Origin: Gemmatimonadota bacterium
GTDB taxonomy: Bacteria > Gemmatimonadota > Gemmatimonadetes > Gemmatimonadales > GWC2-71-9
Length of the DNA stretch: 64,000 bases
Assembly (NCBI GenBank): GCA_016713785.1
Contig: JADJOM010000001.1
Location: 558,001-622,000, forward strand
Direction of reading: 5' to 3'
This document shows, in pieces, positions 54,796 to 61,514 of this stretch (position 1 is its first letter; the number at the start of each line of letters is the position of its first letter). The notes below the pieces were generated by a model. The model was not told where the DNA came from. It made no database searches and saw only the letters and a list, made by a program, of their open reading frames with translations. Both the position numbers and the translations under genes were made by a program.

Positions 54796-55048
54796 CTCGG
54801 CGGCGCGATGGCCCAGCGGCCCGGCCGATGGGTGGGCCCAGGCCCCCTCGGGGCTGTGGGTGCAGCTGCGGGAGAAGGCCATCGCCTGCGTCTCCACCTT
54901 CCGGCAGGTGGCCGGGATGCCCGACTACCAGGGCTACCTCCGCCACCTGCGCCTGACGCACCCCGACTGGCCGCTCCCCACCGAGCGGGAGTTCTATACC
55001 CTGTACGTGACGGCCCGCTACGGCGACGGCCCCACCCGCTGCTGCTGA
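54785..55048 (+). CDS. YbdD/YjiX-family small protein
   Basis: An 87-residue DUF466 protein. The conserved core MPDYQGYLRHLRLTHPDWPL continues into YTLYVTARYGDGPTRCC, ending in the characteristic Cys-Cys. These proteins accompany CstA/BtsT-type transporters and are thought to be needed for their activity. The gene overlaps the 3' end of cstA. No in-frame TGA suggests selenocysteine use. Confidence 0.88.
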   Translation: MSRSSAARWPSGPADGWAQAPSGLWVQLREKAIACVSTFRQVAGMPDYQGYLRHLRLTHPDWPLPTEREFYTLYVTARYGDGPTRCC

Positions 55049-55069
55049 CCCTTCCCCCGGAACCCTTCG

Positions 55070-55621
55070 ATGAAACGCCTGGTCGGGTACTTCCTCAACG
55101 GCCTCATTTTCACCGCCCCCGCGGCGCTCACGCTGTACGTGTTGTGGGCGATCTTCACCACGGTGGACGGCTGGCTCCGCATCCCCGTCCCGGGGCTGGG
55201 GTTCCTCGCCACCCTCACGCTGATCACCCTGGTGGGGTTCCTGGCCTCGAACTTCCTGGCCCGCCGGCTGCTCGAATGGATGGACGAGATGCTGGAGCGG
55301 CTCCCCGGCATCCGGCTGCTCTACACCGGCATCAAGGACGTGACCGGCGCCTTCGTGGGCGAGAAGAAGCGCTTCTCCCAGCCGGTGGTGGTGACCATCG
55401 ACCCGGTGGCCGGCTCCAAGGCGATCGGCTTCCTCACCCAGGACTCGCTCGATGAACTGGGCATGGCCGACCACGTGACGGTGTACCTGCCCTTCTCCTA
55501 CAGCTTCGCGGGGCAGCTGCTGCTCTTCCCGAGCGAACGGGTGACGCCGCTGGCCGCGCCCAGCGCCAAGGTGATGGCGTTCGTGGTGTCGGGGGGGGTG
55601 GCGGAGGTGAGCCGGGAGTAG
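55070..55621 (+). CDS. DUF502 membrane protein
   Basis: A 183-residue protein with two N-terminal TM helices (LNGLIFTAPAALTLYVLWAI; FLATLTLITLVGFLASNFLA) and the DUF502 motifs LPGIRLLYTGIKDVTGAF and PTP-like VYLPFSYSFAGQLLLFPSE. Function unknown; relatives occur beside envelope genes. It follows the YbdD-like gene by 21 bp and precedes a heptamer hairpin. Confidence 0.85.
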   Translation: MKRLVGYFLNGLIFTAPAALTLYVLWAIFTTVDGWLRIPVPGLGFLATLTLITLVGFLASNFLARRLLEWMDEMLERLPGIRLLYTGIKDVTGAFVGEKKRFSQPVVVTIDPVAGSKAIGFLTQDSLDELGMADHVTVYLPFSYSFAGQLLLFPSERVTPLAAPSAKVMAFVVSGGVAEVSRE

Positions 55622-55631
55622 GGCGAACAAC

Positions 55632-55712
55632 GGGAAACGGGAAGCGGGAAGCGGGAAAAGGGAAGGCAGGGAAAGCCCGCCTCGCCTTCCCGCTTCCCGC
55701 TTCCCGCTTCCC
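55632..55712. repeat. Heptamer inverted repeat (GGGAARC / GCTTCCC)
   Basis: Units GGGAAAC, GGGAAGC, GGGAAGC, GGGAAAA, GGGAAGG (55632-55666) face GCCTTCCC and three GCTTCCC units (55684-55712), so the whole region folds into a long hairpin between two convergent genes. Same family as 36055-36103 and 46670-46762. Confidence 0.85.
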
Positions 55713-55724
55713 GTCAGTTCAACG

Positions 55725-56615
55725 TCAGGGCAGGACCCCCCGCCACTCCGTCAGCCACTTCCCCGTCCGGCTGATCACCACCGAGCTGTCGTTCCCCAGG
55801 AAGTCCAGCTCGGCGTGATTGAGGCGCGGATCGGCGTAGGTGCCGCGGGTCCGGGCCGCGTCCCGGGCGGTGAGCAGCGCCTCGACCGCGGGGCGGGTGC
55901 CGATCCACAGTAGCCCGTCGGAGGCGCGGATGCCGATGCGCTTGGGAAGGTCGAAGCTGTCGGGGGCCGAGTAGATGCGGCCGAGCAGCGGGACCAGCGC
56001 GGTATCCCGCGAGAACGAGAGCAGCGTCAGGTAGCGGATGCGGAGGTTGCGGTCGCGGGTCTCGAGGAAGCGGCGGGCCACGGTGTCGGCGGCGCCCGCG
56101 CCCAGGCGCCCGAAGACCCAGGCGTCGCCGAGGTCGTAGTCGCCGGTCGGGATGCGGGGGAGGAGCGCGGCGAGCACGCGGAGGTCGCCGCCGGCGGCGC
56201 GGTCCAGCTCGAGCTCCACCGCGTGGAGGCCCGGGAGCAGGTCGGCGAGGTCCACGTCAGGGCGCGGCGGACGGAGGTCCCCGGCCTCGAGGCGGCGGCG
56301 CCAGGCGGCCACGCTGTCGCGGCCGGCGGTCTCGCGCAGCTCCGCGAGGCGGGTGAGGGCCAGCAGGCCGTCGTTCCAGGGGGCGCTCCCCGCGACGGCG
56401 CCGCGCAGCAGCGCCCACAGCGGGGCCCCGTCCGTGGCGCCGAGGATCCGGCGCACCGAGTCGGCGGCGGGGGTGCCGTCGCGCAGCGCCTCGTGCAGCT
56501 CGGAGTAGAGGGTGCGCGCCGGGTCGCCCACCCGGACCTGCACCTGCGCGGGGAGCGACGCCGTGGCGGCGGCGGCGAGGGTGAACACGAGCCCGGTGCA
56601 GCGCATGCGGGACAT
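55725..56615 (-). CDS. Exported helical-repeat-like protein
   Basis: A 296-residue protein with a signal peptide (CTGLVFTLAAAATASLPAQ). Its mature part is helical, with repeated LxxLL-type units (LLPGLHAVELELDRAAGGDL, IRYLTLLSFSRDTALVPLLG) that look HEAT-like. No catalytic motif. ATG at 56615, three bases after the MFS gene stop. Function unknown. Confidence 0.6.
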   Translation of the reverse strand: MSRMRCTGLVFTLAAAATASLPAQVQVRVGDPARTLYSELHEALRDGTPAADSVRRILGATDGAPLWALLRGAVAGSAPWNDGLLALTRLAELRETAGRDSVAAWRRRLEAGDLRPPRPDVDLADLLPGLHAVELELDRAAGGDLRVLAALLPRIPTGDYDLGDAWVFGRLGAGAADTVARRFLETRDRNLRIRYLTLLSFSRDTALVPLLGRIYSAPDSFDLPKRIGIRASDGLLWIGTRPAVEALLTARDAARTRGTYADPRLNHAELDFLGNDSSVVISRTGKWLTEWRGVLP

Positions 56616-56618
56616 CCG

Positions 56619-57863
56619 TCAGGTCTCCTTGGCGGCGGCCAGCCAGCAGAGGGTTGCCACCAGCATACCCCCGGCGGAGGCCCAAAGTGCCATCCCGCCC
56701 CCCCAGCCCTGGTAGAGCCCGCCGAAGCAGAGGGCCGCCGGGAGGGCCGCGAGTCCGGTCACGGCGTGGTAGGCCCCGAATCCCCGGCCGGTCCGGCGCG
56801 GCGCCAGCCGGGCGATCAGCGCCCGCTCCGCCGACTCGGTGAGCCCCGCCACCAGCCCCAGCGACAGGAACACGGCGATGGCCGCTGCGGGGGAGAGCGT
56901 CGCACCGAGCGCGGCGGCGGCGAGCCCGAAGGCCCCCCCGCCCATGGCCACGGTGCCGCGGGGGCCGAGGTGGTCCACCAGCCAGCCCCCGGGGTAGGAA
57001 CTGAGGCTCCGCACCACGTGCAGGCCGGCCCACACCAGGGGAATGGTGGCCACGGCCACGCCCAGGTCCTGCAGCCGGAGCAGCAGCAGGGTCTCGGGCA
57101 GCCGCAGCAGCACCAGCAGCGCGAGCGCCAGGACCGGGGCCCAGAAGGTCCGGCCGGTGGCGTCGGAGTCGCGGTGGCCCACCGGCGCGGCCCTGGAGGA
57201 CTCCCTCGCCCCCGGGTCGCGCTGGCGCGCTCCCGAAGGGGGCTCGGTCGCGGCTCGGCCCGACGGGGCGGCGCGCAGCACGACCACGAGGATCAGCGCA
57301 GCCACCAGCCCCGGGAGGATGCTCCAGCTGAGCACGGTGCGGACCGGCATGGCGTGGCTCACCAGCCACCAGGCGATGAGCGCGCCGGGGATGGAGCCGA
57401 AGTGATCCGCGGCGCGGTGGAAACCGAAGGCGCGGCCGCGGAGTCCGGGGGGCGTGGCGTCGGCGATCATCGCGTCGCGGGCCGGGGTACGGAGCCCCTT
57501 GCCGACGCGGTCGAGCACCCGGAAGCCCACCACCTGCCAGGCGGCGGAGGCGGCGGCGATGAGCGGGCGCATGAGGACGGCGGAGGCGTAGCCCACCAGG
57601 ATCAGCGGCTTGCGCCAGCCGGGGCGGTCGGCGAGGCCACCGCTGACCCACTTGGTGGCGGCGGCGGCGAGGTCGGCGGCGCCGTCGAGGGCGGCGAGGG
57701 TGCCCGGGCTGCCGCCGAGGGTGCCGACCACGAAGGCGGGGAGGAGCGGATAGACCATCTCGCTGGCAAAGTCATTGAACAGCGAGACCAGGGCGAGGCC
57801 CTTGACGGTGGCCGGGATCCCGGCGGCGGGCGGGGGAGGCGCGGTGGCGCCCCGGCTACTCAT
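56619..57863 (-). CDS. MFS transporter with a repeat-derived linker
   Basis: A 414-residue, 12-TM major facilitator. LALVSLFNDFASEMVYPLLP starts TM1; RVLDRVGKGLRTPARDAMIA is the A-motif loop; LAPRRTGRGFGAYHAVTGLA is the matching motif in the second half. The cytosolic linker between the halves (near residue 210) is encoded by copy 2 of the 55-bp interspersed repeat. Substrate unknown. The start overlaps the DUF885 gene by 8 bp. Confidence 0.85.
   Translation of the reverse strand: MSSRGATAPPPPAAGIPATVKGLALVSLFNDFASEMVYPLLPAFVVGTLGGSPGTLAALDGAADLAAAATKWVSGGLADRPGWRKPLILVGYASAVLMRPLIAAASAAWQVVGFRVLDRVGKGLRTPARDAMIADATPPGLRGRAFGFHRAADHFGSIPGALIAWWLVSHAMPVRTVLSWSILPGLVAALILVVVLRAAPSGRAATEPPSGARQRDPGARESSRAAPVGHRDSDATGRTFWAPVLALALLVLLRLPETLLLLRLQDLGVAVATIPLVWAGLHVVRSLSSYPGGWLVDHLGPRGTVAMGGGAFGLAAAALGATLSPAAAIAVFLSLGLVAGLTESAERALIARLAPRRTGRGFGAYHAVTGLAALPAALCFGGLYQGWGGGMALWASAGGMLVATLCWLAAAKET
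57201..57254. repeat. 55-bp interspersed repeat, copy 2 (inside the MFS gene)
   Basis: Begins CTCCCTCGCCCCCGGGTCGC and shares the core CTCCCGAAGGG and CTCGGTCGC with copy 1 at 32798-32852. It keeps the MFS reading frame and encodes the hydrophilic PPSGARQRDPGARES linker. Confidence 0.7.
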
Positions 57864-59466
57864 CGATGCCGAGGCCCATCCCCCACCGGATGAGGCTGAC
57901 GGGCAGCCCGCCGTACGCGAGCACCGTGTCGTGGAACTCCCGCAGGGGGGCGCCGGGGCCGGCGGCGCCGCGCCAGGCCTCGCGCAGGTGCAGGAACTCG
58001 CGCCGGCCCACGGCGTAGCAGAGCTGGTAGGTGGGCCAGGCGCAGTAGCGGCTCACCTCCGCCCGCGCCTTGGCGCGGTCCATCGCCACCCGGTCCACCA
58101 GGATGTCGGCCGCCTGCTCGGGCGTCATGCCGCGGGTGTGCAGCCCGACGTCGAGCACGATCCGCACCGCCCGCCACAGCAGGTGCAGCCGCTGGAACAG
58201 CCGTTCCTCCACCGACGCGAAGAATCCCTGCTCCGCCATCAGCTCCTCGCAGTAGAGCGCCCACCCCTCGACCGTGACCGGCGTCCAGCTCACCCGGCGC
58301 ACGTCGGAGGGGGAGTTGCGGGCCACGCTCAGCTGCAGGTGATGCCCGGGCCACGCCTCGTGCACCACGGTGGAGGCGATCTCGTGCAGGGAGCAGCCGG
58401 CCGCGGCCGCGGGCTGGCCCGCCGCGGGCGAGGTGACGTAGAAGGTGCCGGTGGGGTAGTCGCCGAAGGCGGCCGGCGGGCTGTACGCCGCGAAGGGCAT
58501 GAGCGGCCGGAGGAAGGCCGGGGTCTCGATCACCTCGAGCGGCTGCGGCGGCAGGGTGACGAGGTCGCGCGCCTCGAGGAAGTGCCGGGCCCGCTCCACG
58601 GTGTCGCGGAAGGCGCCGACCAGGTCGGGGCCCGGCGCGGACTGCACCCGGAGCCGCTCCACCACCGTCTGCCACGGGACCCGCGGGTCGATCTGCGCGG
58701 CGAGCGTCCGCACCTCGGCCGCGGCCTCGTCGGCGAGGTGCATGCCGTAGCGATACAGCTCGGGCGCCCCCGCGCGCAGGGCGTGCTCGTGGTGCAGCCG
58801 GCGGTTGAACTGGTCCTCGCCGATGGCAAACGAGAGGTCGTCGTGGTGGGCGGCGAGGTCGCCGCCGAGGGCCATGGAGAAGCGGGTGAGGGCGCCCTCC
58901 GCCTCGCTCAGCGCGTCGTCGGCGGGGCCGGCCAGCTCGGGGTCGCTGTCGCGCACCGTGCCCGCCACGTCGGCCAGCAGCCGGGGCCCCACGGCGGCGA
59001 GCTGGCTCGCCGTCTCCAGGAATACCCGCGGCGGGTCCTTGAGGGTCTCGCGCGCGGCGCGCAGGTAGGCGGGGGTGGCCTTGAGGCGGCCGAGCAGGGC
59101 GAGGCCGCGTTCGCGGGTGTGGCCGTTGCGGCGGCGCAGCAGCGACTGGAAGGCGCCGTAGAGGTGGCCGAGCCAGAAGCTCGGGTCGTGGACGTGGGGG
59201 CGCTCCCGCTCGAACCGCGCAATGGTGATCCGCACCTCGTCGAGGAAGGCGGTGCGGTCGATCTCCTCCTGCGGATCCTCGACCTCGATCTGCTCCGCCG
59301 CCGCCGCGATGGCCTTGAAGGCCACCAGGTGCTCCCGCATCCGGTCCAGGGAGTAGTCGGCCAGGCGGTGGTCGTGCGCGGTGACCCCCTGGCCGCTGGC
59401 GGCGGCGGGGTCGAAGTGCCAGCGAAGGTCGAGGTAGCCCTGGAAGAGGTCGGCGGTGGCGCTCAT
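57856..59466 (-). CDS. DUF885-family putative metallopeptidase
   Basis: A 536-residue protein of the DUF885 family (helical, peptidase-like). The signature is VVHEAWPGHHLQLSVARN, a HEAxPGHH variant of a zinc-binding motif, with a downstream TVEGWALYCEELMAEQGFF supplying a third ligand. The N-terminal region is all-helical. No signal peptide is apparent, so a cytosolic location is likely. ATG at 59466. Confidence 0.85.
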   Translation of the reverse strand: MSATADLFQGYLDLRWHFDPAAASGQGVTAHDHRLADYSLDRMREHLVAFKAIAAAAEQIEVEDPQEEIDRTAFLDEVRITIARFERERPHVHDPSFWLGHLYGAFQSLLRRRNGHTRERGLALLGRLKATPAYLRAARETLKDPPRVFLETASQLAAVGPRLLADVAGTVRDSDPELAGPADDALSEAEGALTRFSMALGGDLAAHHDDLSFAIGEDQFNRRLHHEHALRAGAPELYRYGMHLADEAAAEVRTLAAQIDPRVPWQTVVERLRVQSAPGPDLVGAFRDTVERARHFLEARDLVTLPPQPLEVIETPAFLRPLMPFAAYSPPAAFGDYPTGTFYVTSPAAGQPAAAAGCSLHEIASTVVHEAWPGHHLQLSVARNSPSDVRRVSWTPVTVEGWALYCEELMAEQGFFASVEERLFQRLHLLWRAVRIVLDVGLHTRGMTPEQAADILVDRVAMDRAKARAEVSRYCAWPTYQLCYAVGRREFLHLREAWRGAAGPGAPLREFHDTVLAYGGLPVSLIRWGMGLGIDE

Positions 59467-59510
59467 GGATGGGCCTAAGGCTACACCGGAGGGGGCCGTC
59501 GGGGAACGGG

Positions 59511-59550
59511 CCGGGGAGCCGGCCCGGCCTGCGCCGGACCGGCTCCCCGG
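59511..59550 (-). terminator. Long hairpin after the nucleotidyltransferase gene
   Basis: A perfect 12-bp inverted repeat (59511-59522 with 59539-59550) encloses a second 5-bp stem (59524-59528 with 59533-59537), starting 18 bases beyond the stop. No T-run follows, so termination efficiency is uncertain. Confidence 0.55.
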
Positions 59551-59568
59551 ACGTGCCGCGCGGGCCCC

Positions 59569-60549
59569 TCAGCTGGCGCCGGTGACCTCGGAATCATCAC
59601 CGAGCGTGGTGCTCCCCTTGAAGCCACGCACCGCGACGCGGTCGCCGAGCATGGAGTGGCGCAGGGTGCTGTCGAGGATGCTGCCCCGCTCGCCGACGAT
59701 GGTGTGCTCCAGCCGGCTGTTGACCACCCGGGTGCCGGCCTCGAGGGTCACATTCGGGCCGATGGTGCTGTGCTCGATGGTGACGCCGTCCTGGATGAGC
59801 ACCGGGTCGTGGATGGTGACGCCGGGGAACTCCCGCCGCCGGGCCGAGCCCTGCCGGAGCAGGATCTCGTTGGTCTCGAGCAGCGTGTCGAGCTTGCCGC
59901 AGTCGTACCAGCCGCCCACCTCGGCGGTGAGGATCTTCCGGCCGTGGTCGATCATGTGCTGGAAGGCGTCGGTCAGGTAGAACTCGCCCTTGTTGGCCGG
60001 GCTCTGCAGCACGTGGTCGATCCCCTGCCACAGCGCGGCGGTGTCCTTGATGTAGTAGAGCCCGATGTTGGCCAGCTTGGAGATCGGGGTGGAGGGCTTC
60101 TCGACGATCTTCGTCATGAAGCCGTCCCCGTCGGTCACCACCACGCCGAAGCGCTGGTAGTCCTCGACCTCCTTGGCCCAGATGATCCCGTCGGCGGTGG
60201 TGCGGTTGATCAGCGTGAGGTCGGCCTCGAAGACCGTGTCGACGAAGATGATCAGCACCGGCTCCTTCACGTAGGGCCGCGCCAGGTTGATGGCCCCGGC
60301 GGTGCCGTCCTGGACCCGCTGCTCGATGAACCGGCTGGGGTACTTGTAGTGGGCGCGGGCGTACTGCTCCACCTGCTCCTTGAGGTGGCCCGTGATATAG
60401 ATGATCTCGGAGACGGACAGGCCCGCGAGCTTGTCCATCACCCAGTCCATCACCGGCCGCCCCGCCACCTTGAGCATGGGCTTGGGCACCAGGTGGGTGT
60501 GCGGGCGGAGGCGGGTCCCCTTGCCGGCCAGGGGGATGATCACCTGCAT
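59569..60549 (-). CDS. Sugar-phosphate nucleotidyltransferase with beta-helix tail
   Basis: A 326-residue enzyme of the NTP_transferase family. VIIPLAGKGTRLRPHTHLVP is the nucleotide-binding signature, with KPMLKVAGRPV, VQDGTAGAINLARPYV, IIFVDTVFEADL (metal Asp) and VEKPSTPISKLANIGLYYI. Residues 235-326 are hexapeptide repeats (GVTIEHSTIGPNVTLEAGTR). It activates a hexose-1-phosphate, most likely with dTTP, UTP or GTP. The preceding cupin gene, five bases upstream, hints at a mannose-related pathway. ATG at 60549. Confidence 0.9.
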   Translation of the reverse strand: MQVIIPLAGKGTRLRPHTHLVPKPMLKVAGRPVMDWVMDKLAGLSVSEIIYITGHLKEQVEQYARAHYKYPSRFIEQRVQDGTAGAINLARPYVKEPVLIIFVDTVFEADLTLINRTTADGIIWAKEVEDYQRFGVVVTDGDGFMTKIVEKPSTPISKLANIGLYYIKDTAALWQGIDHVLQSPANKGEFYLTDAFQHMIDHGRKILTAEVGGWYDCGKLDTLLETNEILLRQGSARRREFPGVTIHDPVLIQDGVTIEHSTIGPNVTLEAGTRVVNSRLEHTIVGERGSILDSTLRHSMLGDRVAVRGFKGSTTLGDDSEVTGAS

Positions 60550-60554
60550 CGTCG

Positions 60555-60905
60555 TCAGCTCCTTCCGTAGCGGTCCTGGAGGCGGACCAGGTCGTCCAGC
60601 TCTGGGCTGGAGGCTTCGAGCACGTCGGTGTCCACCACGGCTTCGATCTGGTGGATCAGGGTGGGCGGGATGTGCACCGACTCGCCGGCCTTGAAGGGCC
60701 GCGCGAGGAGAGTGTCCCCCGGCTGGGTGCGCAGGATCAGTTCGCCGGAGAGGACGTGCATGGTCTCGTCCTTCCGGTTGTGGTACTGCAGGCTCAGGAC
60801 GTGCCCGGCCTTCACGTGGAGGATCTTGCCCACGTACTTGTCGGTGCGGGCCCAGACCAGTTCATAGCCCCACGGCTTGTCCACGCGGTACGGCACCTCG
60901 GCCAT
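60555..60905 (-). CDS. Cupin, mannose-6-phosphate isomerase type II-like
   Basis: A 116-residue single cupin. RVDKPWGYELVWA is the start seen in the C-terminal isomerase domain of bifunctional ManC-like proteins. SLQYHNRKDETMHVLSGELI and VHIPPTLIHQIEAV give the metal-binding His/Glu set. Adjacent to a nucleotidyltransferase, so the two activities usually fused in one protein may be separate here. ATG shares one base with the preceding stop (TGATG). Confidence 0.85.
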   Translation of the reverse strand: MAEVPYRVDKPWGYELVWARTDKYVGKILHVKAGHVLSLQYHNRKDETMHVLSGELILRTQPGDTLLARPFKAGESVHIPPTLIHQIEAVVDTDVLEASSPELDDLVRLQDRYGRS

Positions 60906-61489
60906 CAGCCCTCCAGGGGGTGCAGCAGGAATGAGGACGGTCGGGTGATGCAGGCGCGGACGCAGACCCCGCACCCCACGCAACCCTCCGCCTTGAGCAC
61001 CGGGTGCCCATCGGCATCGATGGCCAGGGCGCGCTCCCCGACCGGGCAGGCGTCGGCGCAGGCGCGGCAGGGCGTCCCGGCAAAGGTCACGCAGCGCTCC
61101 GGGACCAGTTCCAGCGCCGCCAGACGATACCCAGCCCACCCCTGCGGCGGCAGGGTCAGGGCGTCGGTGGGGCAGGCCGCCACGCAGGGCATGGTCTCGC
61201 AGACGGTGCAGGCCTGCAGCTCGGGATCGATGTAGGGCGTCCCCGCCCCGAACCCGGAGGAGGCCGGCACCTTCCGCAGCGCGAACGGCGGGCAGGCGCT
61301 GATGCACTCGCCGCAGCGGGTGCAGGCGGCCAGGAACGCCATCTCCGGCAGTGCCCCGGGCGGCCGCAGGTGCCGTTCCGGCGACACCCTCCGCTCCGCC
61401 TTCTCCACGACATCCTCCAGCCACTTGCCGAAGGTGCCGCGGAAGAGCGCGCGGCGGTCGGAGAAGTCCGGCAGGCCGGGGATCAGCAC
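60905..61489 (-). CDS. Multi-cluster ferredoxin (NapF/MauM-like)
   Basis: A 194-residue soluble iron-sulfur protein. Three CxxCxxCxxxC groups are visible: CTRCGECISACP, CTVCETMPCVAACP and CVGCGVCVRAC, plus a further CRACADACP set, so up to four [4Fe-4S] clusters. It resembles NapF/MauM-type ferredoxins, which act in electron delivery or cluster insertion for periplasmic reductases. No such reductase is in the window. GTG start at 61489. Confidence 0.85.
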   Translation of the reverse strand: MLIPGLPDFSDRRALFRGTFGKWLEDVVEKAERRVSPERHLRPPGALPEMAFLAACTRCGECISACPPFALRKVPASSGFGAGTPYIDPELQACTVCETMPCVAACPTDALTLPPQGWAGYRLAALELVPERCVTFAGTPCRACADACPVGERALAIDADGHPVLKAEGCVGCGVCVRACITRPSSFLLHPLEG

Positions 61490-61514
61490 GGGCCGCCGAG
61501 CCGCCGAGCCACGA

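Noticed and set aside
54785..55048. Selenoprotein in the YbdD-like gene
   Set aside because: The frame has no internal TGA and ends in the ordinary Cys-Cys terminus.
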